Shown: positions 38,680 to 48,925, counted from the first letter of the stretch. The stretch: 64,000 nucleotides of DNA from Clostridium sp. SY8519 (GCF_000270305.1 NC_015737.1:2356501-2420500), one strand, 5' to 3'. Notes: a model not told the origin generated them from the letters alone. Numbers and translations: made by a program.

Positions 38680-41619
38680 ATGGATTACAAAGAGAACAAT
38701 GCCTATGAACTGATCAAAGAGGAATCCCTGGAATCTGTGCAGTCCAGGGGACTTCTTCTGCGGCACAAAAAAAGCGGCGCCAGAATTGTGATTCTGTCCA
38801 ACCGGGATGAAAACAAAGTCTTTTCTATCGGGTTCCGCACGCCGCCCTGTGACAATACGGGAACACCGCATATTATTGAGCATACGGTATTATGCGGCAG
38901 CCGTAAGTTTCCGCTGAAAGATCCCTTCATCGAACTGGTGAAAGGATCCATGAATACCTTTCTGAATGCCATGACCTATCCGGATAAAACGGTTTATCCT
39001 GTGGCCAGCTGCAACGACAAGGATTTTTCCAATCTGATGGATGTCTATCTGGACAGTGTATTTTATCCGAATATCTACAGCAACATCAACATTTTCCGCC
39101 AGGAAGGCTGGCACTATGAAGCGGAGCGTCCGGAGGATGACCTTACCATCAACGGAGTCGTGTACAATGAGATGAAAGGCGCGTTTTCCTCCCCGGACAG
39201 TGTGCTGGAACGTGAGATTCTGCGCTCCCTGTATCCGGATACTGCCTACCGCTATGAATCCGGCGGAGACCCGGCGGAAATTCCCCAGCTGACCTATGAA
39301 AAATATCTGGAGTTCCACAGAACCTATTATCATCCCTCCAACAGCTATATCTATCTGTATGGAGATATGGATATCAATGAGAGACTGGAGTTCCTGGACC
39401 GGGAATATCTGTGCCATTTCGATTCTGCCCCGGTGGACTCCGCCCTTACGCTGCAGCCGCCGTTTCAGACACCCCGGGAGCTGCGCAGGGAATATCCCGT
39501 CAGCGCCTCCGAATCAGAGGAAAAGAATACCTATCTTTCCGTAAGCTGGTCCATTGGAACCGCCCTGGATCAGTATCACTACATTGCCTTTGAGCTTCTG
39601 GATTATGCCCTGTTAAGCAGCCAGGGTTCCCCGATCCGCCAGGCACTGGTGGAAGCGGGAATCGGAGATGACATTTACGGCGGATTTGATTCCGGGATAT
39701 ATCAGCCTTATTTTTCTGTAATCGCCAAACATGCGGAAGAATCCCAGAAAGAGGAGTTCCTTTCTGTGATTGACCGGACGCTGCGGGAGCAGGTGGAAAA
39801 AGGAATTAACCGGCGGGATCTGCTGTCTGCTTTAAACAGCGCCGAATTCAAATTCCGGGAAGGGGATTACGGCCGTTTCCCGAAGGGACTGATGATCGGC
39901 CTGCAGCTGATGGACAGCTGGCTGTACGATGAAAATCAGCCGTTCCTGCATCTGGATGAACTGCGGGTATTTGACGAACTGCGGAAGAAACTGGATACGG
40001 ATTATTACGAACGGCTGGTACAGACCTGGATGATTGAGAATCCCCATCGCTCTGCGGTAACGGCTGTACCGAAGCGCGGACTGAACGGCGTGCGGGAAGC
40101 AGCGCAGAAAGAAGCGCTGAAACAGTACAAAGACTCGCTGGAGCCGGAAGAAATCCAGAGACTGATCCGGGAGACCGAGGCAGTGCATCAGTTTGGCGCC
40201 GAGGAATCTACCCAGGAAGCGCTCCGCACCATTCCGATGCTGAGCAGGGAAGATATGAAAAAAGAAGCGGAACCCTTCTCCAATGTGGCTTCCCGGGTGT
40301 CGGACATTCCGGTGCTGTATCATGAGTATGAGACCAACGGGATCATTTACGCGGACCTTCTTTTTGACCTTCATGATCTTCCGGAGGAACTGCTTCCCTA
40401 TGCGGGAATTTACCGTCATTTACTGGGAAAACTGGACACAGACACTTATACCTACCGGGAACTGACAGCGGAAATCGGCCTGCATACCGGCGGCGTCTGG
40501 GAAGAAATCAATGTATACGCCGATCTGAAACAGGCAGGCGGCTATCATCCGGCCTTTGAGGCACGGACGAAAGTGCTGGCCCAGAATTACAGAAAAGCCC
40601 AGGAACTGATGGAAAGCATTCTGTTCCATACCCGGTTTACGGACAAGGAGCGGATCAGCAATGTACTGGCGGAAGCAAAATCCCAGCTTCGTACCGAACT
40701 CAGCGAAAACGGCCATGCGGCAGGCGTCACCCGTGCCCTGTCCCATACTTCCGGCAGATATCGGTTCCAGGATCTGGTATCCGGCATTGCCTACTATCAG
40801 GTGCTGGAAGATATTGTCAATCATTTTGAGGAACGCTGGCCGGAACTGCAGCATACGCTTACCGGGTTGGGGCAGCAGATCTTTACTGCCGACCGGCTGC
40901 AGGTCAGTGTGACCTGCCTGCCGGATCTGCGTCCGGAATTTGAACAGAATTTCCCGGATTTCGCAGGCCGCCTGTATGCCTCCGGAAAGCGGATGCCACA
41001 GATGCTTCAGCCGCGTCTGCCAAAGGCAGAAGGATTTACCGATGCTTCTATGATCCAGTATGTAACAGAAGCAGGACATTTTGATACCGCCCGTTATCCG
41101 TACCATGGCAGCATGCGTATTTTCAAATCCATTATGAGCTTTGACTATCTCTGGAACAGAATTCGTGTCAAGGGAGGCGCTTACGGGTGTTCCGCGGCCA
41201 TTACGCGAAGCGGTGACGTGTATTTTACTTCTTACCGGGATCCGAAACTGAAGGAATCCCTGGCTGTTTATGAAGCAGTTCCGGAGTATCTGAAAAACTT
41301 TACCATCGATTCCCGGGATATGACAAAATTTGTCATCGGTACATTCAGCGAAATGGATGCTCCCCTGTCTCCGGCAGCCAAAGGAAGGCGGTCCCTCCTG
41401 GCGGCAGTCAGCGGGCTCACATGGGAGGATGTACAGAAAGAGCGGGAAGAAGTGCTTCGCGCAGACACGGAACAGATACGCGGACTTGCCGACGCGCTGG
41501 CTGACGCATGCAGAGACAGGGAAATCTGTGTGATCGGCAATGAAGATACACTGAAAAAGGAAAAGTCTCTGTTTGACGCACTGACTGCGCTGGCACAGAA
41601 TAAACAGGAGAACGCATGA
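38680..41619 (+). CDS. M16C zinc metallopeptidase (presequence-protease type)
   Basis: The 979-residue protein has the inverted zinc motif HIIEH at residues 64-68 of the M16 family and the length and four-domain layout of M16C peptidases (PreP/Cym1, insulinase relatives). These form a closed chamber and degrade short unfolded peptides. FIELVKGSMNTFLNAMTYPDKT after the motif and the C-terminal segment RIRVKGGAYGCSA are typical. No signal peptide is seen, so it should be cytosolic. ATG 38680 follows AAAGGAG. Its stop overlaps the era start, so it is translationally coupled to era and recO. Confidence 0.93.
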   Translation: MDYKENNAYELIKEESLESVQSRGLLLRHKKSGARIVILSNRDENKVFSIGFRTPPCDNTGTPHIIEHTVLCGSRKFPLKDPFIELVKGSMNTFLNAMTYPDKTVYPVASCNDKDFSNLMDVYLDSVFYPNIYSNINIFRQEGWHYEAERPEDDLTINGVVYNEMKGAFSSPDSVLEREILRSLYPDTAYRYESGGDPAEIPQLTYEKYLEFHRTYYHPSNSYIYLYGDMDINERLEFLDREYLCHFDSAPVDSALTLQPPFQTPRELRREYPVSASESEEKNTYLSVSWSIGTALDQYHYIAFELLDYALLSSQGSPIRQALVEAGIGDDIYGGFDSGIYQPYFSVIAKHAEESQKEEFLSVIDRTLREQVEKGINRRDLLSALNSAEFKFREGDYGRFPKGLMIGLQLMDSWLYDENQPFLHLDELRVFDELRKKLDTDYYERLVQTWMIENPHRSAVTAVPKRGLNGVREAAQKEALKQYKDSLEPEEIQRLIRETEAVHQFGAEESTQEALRTIPMLSREDMKKEAEPFSNVASRVSDIPVLYHEYETNGIIYADLLFDLHDLPEELLPYAGIYRHLLGKLDTDTYTYRELTAEIGLHTGGVWEEINVYADLKQAGGYHPAFEARTKVLAQNYRKAQELMESILFHTRFTDKERISNVLAEAKSQLRTELSENGHAAGVTRALSHTSGRYRFQDLVSGIAYYQVLEDIVNHFEERWPELQHTLTGLGQQIFTADRLQVSVTCLPDLRPEFEQNFPDFAGRLYASGKRMPQMLQPRLPKAEGFTDASMIQYVTEAGHFDTARYPYHGSMRIFKSIMSFDYLWNRIRVKGGAYGCSAAITRSGDVYFTSYRDPKLKESLAVYEAVPEYLKNFTIDSRDMTKFVIGTFSEMDAPLSPAAKGRRSLLAAVSGLTWEDVQKEREEVLRADTEQIRGLADALADACRDREICVIGNEDTLKKEKSLFDALTALAQNKQENA

Positions 41620-42533
41620 TGAAAGACAAGTTCAAATCAGGATTTGTGACACTGATCGGCCGTCCGAATGTGGGGAAATCCACATTGATGAACCGGATCA
41701 TCGGGCAGAAGATTGCCATTACGTCCAACAAACCGCAGACCACCCGCAATCGGATCCAGACCATCTATACCGATAAGGAAACCGGACAGATTATTTTTCT
41801 GGACACCCCGGGGATTCATAAAGCCAAAAATAAGCTGGGGGAATACATGGTGCATGTGGCAGAGCATACGCTGTCAGAAGTGGATGTGATTCTCTGGCTG
41901 GTGGAACCCAGTAATTTTATCGGCGCCGGTGAAAAGCATATCATCGAAGAACTGAAAAAAGTAAAAACACCGGTGATTCTGGTGATCAATAAAATTGACA
42001 CCGTAAAAAAAGAGGAAATCCTGGAGTACATTGATACCTACCGAAAAGTCTGCGATTTCGCGGAAATCATTCCGCTCTCCGCCCTGAAAGGCGACAATGT
42101 GGAGGATCTGGTTCAGACCATTTTCAAATATCTGCCCTATGGTCCCATGTTTTATGACGAAGACACGATTACGGACCAGCCGGAACGTCAGATTGTGGCT
42201 GAGCTGATCCGGGAAAAGGCCCTTCGCGCGCTGAAGGAGGAGGTTCCCCATGGCATCGCGGTGGCAGTGGAATCCATGAAAGAGCGTCCCGGCAAAAAGG
42301 AAATGGTGGACATTGAAGCAACCATTATCTGCGAGCGGGACTCCCATAAGGGAATTGTCATCGGAAAAAAGGGAGCGATGCTGAAAAAGATCGGCAGTCT
42401 GGCCCGGCCGGAGATAGAAACGATGCTGGGGAAAAAAGTCAACCTGCAGCTGTGGGTAAAAGTCAGAAAAGACTGGCGGGACAGTGATATTCAGATGAAA
42501 AATTTCGGCTACAACAAAAATGACATTTATTAA
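41616..42533 (+). CDS. era: GTPase Era
   Basis: Era binds the 3' end of 16S rRNA and helps 30S assembly. The 305-residue protein has GRPNVGKST (G1), DTPGIHKAK (G3), NKID (G4) and a C-terminal KH domain with HKGIVIGKKGAMLKKIG. The first ATG overlaps the stop of the peptidase gene; a second ATG lies 3 bases on. recO follows after 21 bases, the common era-recO order. Confidence 0.97.
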   Translation: MMKDKFKSGFVTLIGRPNVGKSTLMNRIIGQKIAITSNKPQTTRNRIQTIYTDKETGQIIFLDTPGIHKAKNKLGEYMVHVAEHTLSEVDVILWLVEPSNFIGAGEKHIIEELKKVKTPVILVINKIDTVKKEEILEYIDTYRKVCDFAEIIPLSALKGDNVEDLVQTIFKYLPYGPMFYDEDTITDQPERQIVAELIREKALRALKEEVPHGIAVAVESMKERPGKKEMVDIEATIICERDSHKGIVIGKKGAMLKKIGSLARPEIETMLGKKVNLQLWVKVRKDWRDSDIQMKNFGYNKNDIY

Positions 42534-42554
42534 CAGAGACGGCGGTGAGAAACT

Positions 42555-43295
42555 GTGTCACAGATGATTACCCTGACCGGAATGGTCCTTGCATCCGCGC
42601 CGGCCGGTGAATACGACAAACGAATCGTTCTGCTGACAAAAGAGCACGGGAAAGTGACTGCTTTTGTCCGCGGGGCCCGGCGGCCCAAAAGCTCCCTGCA
42701 GGCTGCGACAGGCCTGTTTTGTTTCGGAACCTTTGAAGCGTATGCGGGTCGAACCAGCTATACCATTGTAAAAGCGGAGATTTCCAATTATTTCCGGGAG
42801 ATCACCGGGGATCTGGATCTGACGTATTACGGCTGTTACTTTCTGGAAATTGCCGATTATTTCTGCGCGGAAGAAGAGGAAAATATCCAGCAGCTGAAGC
42901 TTTTGTATCAGGCCCTCCGGGCATTGATTGCCGGACGGGTGCAGCGCCGGCTGATCCGGTGTATTTATGAGTTAAAGACGCTGAGCTTTAACGGCACCTA
43001 TCCGGATGTGTTCCAGTGCAGGTACTGCGGCAGCAGGGAACATCTGGAATATTTTGATCCCGCCGGTCAGCGGGTGGTCTGCAGCAGCTGCTATGACGGC
43101 ACCCATGGAACGCCCATTGACGCATCCGCGCTGTACACCCTGCAGTATATTATCGCCTCTCCGGTGGAAAAACTCTTTAATTTTCGCGTGACAGATGAAG
43201 TATATGATACGGTTTCCCATATCATTCACCGGTTTTTCCATGTGTACCTGGACCGGCCGCTGAAGAGTGAGCGCTTTCTCCCGGCGGAGTTCTGA
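42555..43295 (+). CDS. recO: DNA repair protein RecO
   Basis: RecO works with RecF and RecR to load RecA on SSB-coated DNA. The 246-residue protein has an N-terminal OB fold (TGMVLASAPAGEYDKRIVLLT), a helical domain and a zinc site formed by CRYCGS and VVCSSC. The start is GTG at 42555 or ATG at 42564; GGCGGTGAG at 42541-42549 fits either. It closes the peptidase-era-recO unit. Confidence 0.94.
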   Translation: MSQMITLTGMVLASAPAGEYDKRIVLLTKEHGKVTAFVRGARRPKSSLQAATGLFCFGTFEAYAGRTSYTIVKAEISNYFREITGDLDLTYYGCYFLEIADYFCAEEEENIQQLKLLYQALRALIAGRVQRRLIRCIYELKTLSFNGTYPDVFQCRYCGSREHLEYFDPAGQRVVCSSCYDGTHGTPIDASALYTLQYIIASPVEKLFNFRVTDEVYDTVSHIIHRFFHVYLDRPLKSERFLPAEF

Positions 43296-43332
43296 TTCAT
43301 GCCATATTCTTTTCTGAAATGAATCCGGCTAC

Positions 43333-43361
43333 TTGCAAAGATGTATGGATAACGATATACT
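43333..43361 (+). promoter_or_regulatory. Promoter for glycyl-tRNA synthetase
   Basis: TTGCAA (43333-43338) and TATACT (43356-43361) are 17 bases apart. The leader is only about 48 bases, too short for a T-box. Confidence 0.6.
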
Positions 43362-43415
43362 GAAAAGCGAGTGTTTTTAACCCAATAACAAAATAAGAAA
43401 TGAGGAATTCGAGTT

Positions 43416-44804
43416 ATGGAAAAAACAATGGAAAAAATCATTTCCGTTGCCAAATCAAGAGGATTTGTATATCCGGGATCCGAGATTTACGGCGGACTGG
43501 CCAATACCTGGGATTACGGCAACCTGGGTGTGGAATTAAAAAATAATGTGAAAAAGGCCTGGTGGCAGAAGTTCATCCAGGAAAGTCCGTACAATGTCGG
43601 GATCGATGCGGCGATTCTGATGAATCCGCAGACCTGGATCGCTTCCGGACATCTGGGAAGCTTTTCCGATCCGCTGATGGACTGCCGGGAGTGCCATGAG
43701 CGTTTCCGGGCGGATAAGATCATAGAAGATTATGCCCAGGAGAAGGGAATCTCCCTGACGTCATCGGTTGACGGCTGGACCAAGGAAGAGATGAAATCCT
43801 TTATTGATGAGAACCAGATTCCATGCCCTACCTGCGGAAAGCATAACTTTACGGATATCCGTGAATTCAATCTGATGTTCAAGACCTTTCAGGGGGTTAC
43901 GGAAGACGCGAAAAATACCGTTTATCTTCGTCCGGAGACCGCACAGGGTATTTTTGTCAACTTCAAGAACGTACAGCGTACCTCCCGCAAGAAGATTCCC
44001 TTCGGAATCGGACAGATCGGAAAATCCTTCCGGAATGAGATCACACCGGGCAATTTTACCTTCCGTACCCGTGAGTTTGAACAGATGGAACTGGAATTTT
44101 TCTGTGAACCGGATACGGACCTGGAGTGGTTTGAATACTGGCGTTCCTTCTGCGTCAACTGGATTACCAGCCTTGGCCTGAAAGAGGATGAAATCCGTCT
44201 GCGGGATCATGACAAGGAAGAGCTGTCTTTCTACAGCAAGGCAACCACAGATATCGAATTCCTCTTCCCCTTTGGCTGGGGCGAACTGTGGGGAATCGCG
44301 GATCGCACCGATTACGACCTGACACAGCATCAGACCGTATCCGGTCAGGATCTGACCTATTTCGATGACCAGAAAAACAAGAAATACATTCCTTATGTAA
44401 TTGAACCGTCTCTGGGCGCAGACCGTGTTGTTCTGGCCTTCCTCTGCAGCGCTTATGATGAAGAGGAGCTGGAAGGCGGAGATACCCGTACGGTGATGCA
44501 TTTCCATCCGGCGCTGGCCCCGGTAAAGATCGGCGTTCTGCCCCTGTCCAAAAAACTGGCGGAACCGGCAGGAAAGATCTATACGCAGCTGAGCAAAAAA
44601 TTCAACTGTGAATATGATGACCGCGGAAATATCGGCAAGCGCTACAGACGTCAGGATGAAATCGGTACGCCGTTCTGTGTAACCTATGATTTTGATTCCG
44701 AGGAAGATCATGCCGTAACCGTGCGGGATCGTGACACCATGGAGCAGGTGCGGATTCCCATTGATGAATTGGATGCGTACTTTGCGGATAAGTTCACCTT
44801 CTGA
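43416..44804 (+). CDS. glyQS: Glycyl-tRNA synthetase (dimeric type)
   Basis: The enzyme charges tRNA-Gly. The 462-residue protein is the single-chain, alpha2 class II type found in Gram-positive bacteria, archaea and eukaryotes, not the GlyQ/GlyS tetramer. It has [14 protein letters not shown], zinc-type cysteines ([14 protein letters not shown]), motif 2 ([22 protein letters not shown]) in part, motif 3 ([14 protein letters not shown]) and an anticodon-binding domain. GAGGA precedes the ATG. Confidence 0.97.
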   Translation: MEKTMEKIISVAKSRGFVYPGSEIYGGLANTWDYGNLGVELKNNVKKAWWQKFIQESPYNVGIDAAILMNPQTWIASGHLGSFSDPLMDCRECHERFRADKIIEDYAQEKGISLTSSVDGWTKEEMKSFIDENQIPCPTCGKHNFTDIREFNLMFKTFQGVTEDAKNTVYLRPETAQGIFVNFKNVQRTSRKKIPFGIGQIGKSFRNEITPGNFTFRTREFEQMELEFFCEPDTDLEWFEYWRSFCVNWITSLGLKEDEIRLRDHDKEELSFYSKATTDIEFLFPFGWGELWGIADRTDYDLTQHQTVSGQDLTYFDDQKNKKYIPYVIEPSLGADRVVLAFLCSAYDEEELEGGDTRTVMHFHPALAPVKIGVLPLSKKLAEPAGKIYTQLSKKFNCEYDDRGNIGKRYRRQDEIGTPFCVTYDFDSEEDHAVTVRDRDTMEQVRIPIDELDAYFADKFTF

Positions 44805-44840
44805 TCGGTAAGCAGCAGAATTTAAGACAAAATAAAAACA

Positions 44841-44918
44841 AAAAGCCGACGTATTCGTCCGCCTGTATGTTGCCTGCGTTGCCGCGGGCAGCAGGGCGGG
44901 AATACGCCGGCATTTTTT
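44841..44918. terminator. Bidirectional terminator between glyQS and the ABC permease gene
   Basis: AAAAGCCG-CGTATTC on the left pairs with GAATACG-CCGGC-ATTTTTT on the right in a long, bulged hairpin with further GC pairs inside. It separates convergent genes. Confidence 0.7.
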
Positions 44919-44919
44919 G

Positions 44920-46152
44920 TCAGCCGGTATACCGCAGCGCTTCGATGGGATTTTTCTTTGCGGCCCGATTGGCCGGATAGAGGCCGAATAAAATTCCTAT
45001 GGCAGAGGAAAATAGGATAGAGATCCAGACCACTCCCATGGACATGGTATAGCTGCTGCCGGAAATCACTGAAATTATCCGCAGGACCAGGAAGGATCCG
45101 CCGATGCCGATGGCGCATCCCAGCAGCGAGATGCTTACCGCTTCAATCATGAACTGAAGCATGATACTTCCTCTGCCGGCCCCGATGGCTTTGCGGATGC
45201 CGATTTCTCTGGTGCGTTCCGTAACCGATACCAGCATGATATTCATAATGCCGATTCCTCCGACCAGAAGGGAGATAGCTGCAATTCCGCTCAGCATGAA
45301 TGCCATGGTGCTCTGTACATCTTCCATGGCATCGGCTACTTCCGACTGATTCTGAATGGTAAAAGCATCGGAATCATTCTGAAAGCGGCTGAGAAGAATC
45401 TGCTCCAGTTCACTTTCTGCCTGATCCATGGCGTCATCACTGACAGCGGATACAACAAAAGAGGTTACTTCCGAGGAAACAGAGTCTGACAGACGGATCA
45501 GGGAAGTATAGGGAATGTATGCCTTATAATCCTTGTAGCTGGAAGAACTGCCCCGATGGAAGGAGGCGGAAGGAGAGGAGGAATTCTCTGATTCCAGCAC
45601 GCCGATAATCTGATAATCCACCCCGTTGAGACGGATGGTTTCACCGACGCATCTGCTGCTGCCCATGATGGTTTCCGCCAGGTCCGCGCTGATTACAGCC
45701 ACATTGGTATGGTTGGTTACATCGGTGACATTGAAATAGCGTCCGGACGCAATTGTAAGTCCGGAGATATCGGAATAGGAGCTGCCTGTGCCATAAACGG
45801 TGGTGTCTGCTGTGGAATCATCGGAAGCGTAGGTTTTGGAAAAAGTGCTGTCTGCTGTGACAGAGGTATTGGATGAGGCAGATATTTCCTTTAAATAACG
45901 GGAATTGCTGATGATGTCATCCAGGTCGCCGACGGAGTAGGGCGTTCCCTTGCTGTCAGAAATCCGCACGGTCAGCGTATTGGTTCCCAGGGAATTGATG
46001 GAATCGCTGACGGAGGCAGTGGCGCCCTTTGCCATGGATACCAGTACAATCAGGGACATGACACCGATAATAATGCCCAGCATGGTGAGAAACGAGCGCA
46101 TCTTATTTCCGACGACAGATTTTATGGACATTTTAAAGGCTTCGAAAAACAT
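44920..46152 (-). CDS. MacB-type ABC transporter permease
   Basis: The 410-residue protein has one membrane helix near the N-terminus (MRSFLTMLGIIIGVMSLIVL), a large extracytoplasmic domain of about 230 residues rich in serine and threonine, and three C-terminal helices with the FtsX motif ERTREIGIRKAIGAGRG. This is the MacB/FtsX type-VII exporter layout, which works by mechanotransmission and often exports peptides or signals change in the envelope. It overlaps the ATPase gene by one base (TGATG-type), the third gene of a minus-strand operon. The substrate is unknown. Confidence 0.92.
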   Translation of the reverse strand: MFFEAFKMSIKSVVGNKMRSFLTMLGIIIGVMSLIVLVSMAKGATASVSDSINSLGTNTLTVRISDSKGTPYSVGDLDDIISNSRYLKEISASSNTSVTADSTFSKTYASDDSTADTTVYGTGSSYSDISGLTIASGRYFNVTDVTNHTNVAVISADLAETIMGSSRCVGETIRLNGVDYQIIGVLESENSSSPSASFHRGSSSSYKDYKAYIPYTSLIRLSDSVSSEVTSFVVSAVSDDAMDQAESELEQILLSRFQNDSDAFTIQNQSEVADAMEDVQSTMAFMLSGIAAISLLVGGIGIMNIMLVSVTERTREIGIRKAIGAGRGSIMLQFMIEAVSISLLGCAIGIGGSFLVLRIISVISGSSYTMSMGVVWISILFSSAIGILFGLYPANRAAKKNPIEALRYTG

Positions 46153-46841
46153 CAGGCAGTCACCTCCGTTACATGGCCGTCCCGGATACGGATTTGCCGG
46201 GCGGTCTGATTGGCGATCGTTTCATCATGGGTGATAATGACAATGGTATTGCCGGCGGCATGCAATTCGTGAAACAGATCCATAATTTCATCCCCTGTTC
46301 TGGAATCCAGATTTCCCGTCGGCTCATCAGCCAGAAATAAAGAAGGCTGTGTGGCAATCGCCCGGGCAATGGCTACACGCTGCTGCTGGCCGCCGGACAG
46401 TTCGTTCGGTCTGTGGCCGGCTCTGGCAGAAAGGCCGACACGGTCCAGGGCCCGGGCCGTGCGTTCTTTTCGCTCTGCTTTCGGCAGACGCTGATAGATC
46501 ATGGGAAGCTCCACATTTTCTTCCGCCGTCAGATTGCCGATTAAGTTAAAATTCTGGAAAATAAATCCGATCTGCCGGCTTCGTATGGCGGTCAGTTCGG
46601 CTTCGCTGTAGGATTCAATGGGCTGTCCGTTTAAGATATACTGTCCGTCATCCGGAGTGTCCAGACAGCCGATGATATTCATCATCGTAGATTTTCCGCT
46701 GCCGGAAGGACCGATGATGCCAACGAATTCTCCTGCCCGGATCGTAAGAGACGCCTCGTCCAAGGCGCGTACCTGTGTTTCTCCGATCTGATAATATTTA
46801 CAGATATGATTCAGTTCGATCATTGGTGTTCTGGTGTTCAT
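46152..46841 (-). CDS. MacB-type ABC transporter ATP-binding protein
   Basis: The 229-residue ATPase has Walker [15 protein letters not shown]-loop FIFQNFNL, signature [15 protein letters not shown], Walker [14 protein letters not shown] and the switch histidine VIITHD. It is the LolD/MacB/FtsE type that pairs with permeases of the FtsX fold. It overlaps the adaptor gene by ATGA at 46838-46841 and the permease gene at 46152, so all three are translated together. Confidence 0.95.
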   Translation of the reverse strand: MNTRTPMIELNHICKYYQIGETQVRALDEASLTIRAGEFVGIIGPSGSGKSTMMNIIGCLDTPDDGQYILNGQPIESYSEAELTAIRSRQIGFIFQNFNLIGNLTAEENVELPMIYQRLPKAERKERTARALDRVGLSARAGHRPNELSGGQQQRVAIARAIATQPSLFLADEPTGNLDSRTGDEIMDLFHELHAAGNTIVIITHDETIANQTARQIRIRDGHVTEVTA

Positions 46842-48925
46842 GATTTGCTCCCTCCGTTTCTGCCTGGCCCGCCGGATGGTATAGAGCCGTTTTTCGCGCT
46901 GCTGCTGTCGGATTTAGAGGAAGAACTGTCGGTCTCTGTCACGGTGTAGTATACGGTATCGCCTTCTGACAGACCGCTGGTGATCTGCACCTGTGTCCCA
47001 TTGGACAGTCCGGTGGACACTTTTGTTTTTCCGGCCAGATTGCCTTTGGAATCTTTGGAAGTGTATACATAGGTGGAACCTTTGCTTTCCCGGATTGCGG
47101 CAGAAGGAATCAGAATTGCATGATCCGCTTCTTCCACATGAATGACACAGGAAGCGCTCATGCCTTCCAGCATGCCGGATTCCCTGCCCACAGTGATTTC
47201 CACTTCATATTTTACTGAACTGCTGTTCGAGGAGCTGGAAGAGGAGCTGGAAGAGGAGCTGACTTCTGTGATTTTTCCCTCGATGCTTTCGTCGGAGACC
47301 GCACTGACAGTCACGGAGGCTGTCTGTCCGGTTTTTACAGAATTGATATCCGCTTCGTCTACGGACACAGATACGATCATAGCATCGGAACTGGCGATGG
47401 TTACCGCACTGACAGTATCTGTGGAGGTGATGCTTACGGTACTGTCAGAGGTGGAAGCAGCGGATGCTGATGAGGCAGAGGAACTGCTGCCGGAAGAGAC
47501 AGACCCGGAAGTTCCGGAAGAGGCAGAACCGGACCCGCCGGAAGACGAGCCTGAGACACCGGATACCGAAGATGTTTTTGCCGAATCGGAAGAAACGGTA
47601 CCGGTTTTGCCGGAAGCTTCTTTTTGGCTGCCGGAAACAGAGGAAGAGGATTTGCTTCCGGAAGAAGAATCGGACTTGCTTCCGGAGGAGGAAGAACCGG
47701 ATTTACTTCCGGAGGAAGCAGAATTGGAGCTGCCCGCGGAAGCGGAGGATCCGGAACTGTTTCCGGAAGATGCGGAAGAAGCCGGAATCGAATACGCCGC
47801 CTGGATGGTCATGGTGGATCCATCGTAGGAAACGCGGATGAGGGTGGCGTCCCCTAATTGTATTTTGTCATAGGCGCTGTCATTGGAAGAAAACCGATAC
47901 CCGTCCTTTGCTGTAAGTGTTATGGAAGCAGTATATGTTTTTCCGGACTGGAAGGTACCGGACACTTTGGAACCGCTGCAGGTCCAGGATATTTTCCCGG
48001 TATACGAATCAGAAGCGGATACAGAGGTCTGCATAGCCGCGCCGGCCTTTGGCGCCGTAATGCGGAAAGAGGAGAGGTCAGATACGGTGATTTCCTTTTT
48101 TGCAGCTGTTGTTTTGCCGGATTCGGAAGTTGCGGAAGTATCGGATTCCGAGGAAGAGGCAGATACTTTCCGCAGAGATGCCGTAAGACTGCCGGAAGTC
48201 ACGGAAGCAGTGCCGGATGCTGCAGCGGTACCGGAGGATGAACCGGAGGCGGAGGAAGACCCGGAGGAGCCAGAGGATCCGGAGGAGGAAGCAGTTCCGG
48301 AAGAAGCGGATACTTCCGTATTGCTGCTGATAGTTACGTCACCGATTGTGCCGGATGCGGAAGAACTGATATAACCGGTTTTCAGCATGGATTTTAAAGA
48401 AGACCGCAGGGTCTTCTGTTCTTTTAATTCCTCCTGATAAACCAGGGCCTGAAGATAATCATCCGATGAAGTGTCATCTGCATCATCCAGATCATCGATC
48501 GCATCATTGAGTGTGGAAATGTTATCATTGACCGTCAGAAGAACGGAAGCCACGGAGGACTGGTAGACAGAAGCCAGTTTCTGTCCCTTTTTTACGGTAT
48601 CGCCGGAAGAGACAAGTACTTTTTTGATTTTTACACCGGCGGGAACCTCAACGGACACATCATCATCACTTTGCAGGGTACCTGTGGAACTGATGGTTGT
48701 GCTGATCTCTCCGGTTTTTGCCGTGGCGCTTTTTACGGTAGCGGCGGAGGCAGTATCTGTATGAAACTTCCCGTTGATGGTGACGGCGGCAATTACTGCT
48801 GCAGCTGCGGCTGCCCCAATGGGAATCAGGCGTCTGCGCCCGGTCAGACCGATGGGTGCTGTCTTTGCAGATTTTTTCTTCTGGGCCGGAGATTCCGGCC
48901 GGTTGGTTTTCTTTCGGAAATGCAT
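46838..48925 (-). CDS. HlyD/MacA-like adaptor with long serine-rich linkers
   Basis: The 695-residue protein is a membrane-fusion adaptor. Residues 33-50 form a membrane anchor, 85-120 a lipoyl half (VPAGVKIKKVLVSSGDTVKKG), 128-175 a short coiled hairpin, about 495-600 a barrel region and 600-665 the proximal domain (HAILIPSAAIRESKGSTYVYT). Two serine/glycine-rich tracts, about 205-265 and 383-495, flank an extra domain at about 284-382 (YTASITLTAKDGYRF) that resembles Ig-like surface repeats. Usual MacA-like adaptors are near 400 residues. It is the first gene of the operon, with GGGAGG before ATG. The insertions are unusual; the serine coding uses repeated DNA, so length may vary between strains. 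Confidence 0.88.
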   Translation of the reverse strand: MHFRKKTNRPESPAQKKKSAKTAPIGLTGRRRLIPIGAAAAAAVIAAVTINGKFHTDTASAATVKSATAKTGEISTTISSTGTLQSDDDVSVEVPAGVKIKKVLVSSGDTVKKGQKLASVYQSSVASVLLTVNDNISTLNDAIDDLDDADDTSSDDYLQALVYQEELKEQKTLRSSLKSMLKTGYISSSASGTIGDVTISSNTEVSASSGTASSSGSSGSSGSSSASGSSSGTAAASGTASVTSGSLTASLRKVSASSSESDTSATSESGKTTAAKKEITVSDLSSFRITAPKAGAAMQTSVSASDSYTGKISWTCSGSKVSGTFQSGKTYTASITLTAKDGYRFSSNDSAYDKIQLGDATLIRVSYDGSTMTIQAAYSIPASSASSGNSSGSSASAGSSNSASSGSKSGSSSSGSKSDSSSGSKSSSSVSGSQKEASGKTGTVSSDSAKTSSVSGVSGSSSGGSGSASSGTSGSVSSGSSSSASSASAASTSDSTVSITSTDTVSAVTIASSDAMIVSVSVDEADINSVKTGQTASVTVSAVSDESIEGKITEVSSSSSSSSSSSNSSSVKYEVEITVGRESGMLEGMSASCVIHVEEADHAILIPSAAIRESKGSTYVYTSKDSKGNLAGKTKVSTGLSNGTQVQITSGLSEGDTVYYTVTETDSSSSKSDSSSAKNGSIPSGGPGRNGGSKS
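47229..47261. repeat. 12-bp tandem repeat in the adaptor gene
   Basis: GAGGAGCTGGAA occurs almost three times in a row. On the coding strand it encodes part of an 11-serine run near residue 560. The unit is a multiple of three, so gain or loss of copies would not break the frame. Confidence 0.8.
47649..47726. repeat. Imperfect 24-27 bp repeats in the adaptor gene
   Basis: Three tandem copies share the core TTRCTTCCGGARGA. They lie within the coding region for the second serine-rich linker and keep the frame. Confidence 0.65.

Noticed and set aside
43362..43415. T-box before glycyl-tRNA synthetase
   Set aside because: The leader is only about 50 bases and has no T-box core or terminator.
47649..47726. 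Short regular repeats considered as a CRISPR array
   Set aside because: Units are imperfect, directly adjacent without unique spacers, and in frame within a coding region.
47142..47828. A 228-codon plus-strand frame rich in glutamate and proline
   Set aside because: It is the complement of the serine-rich coding region of the adaptor gene; repeated TCC/TCT codons read as GGA/AGA-type codons on the other strand.
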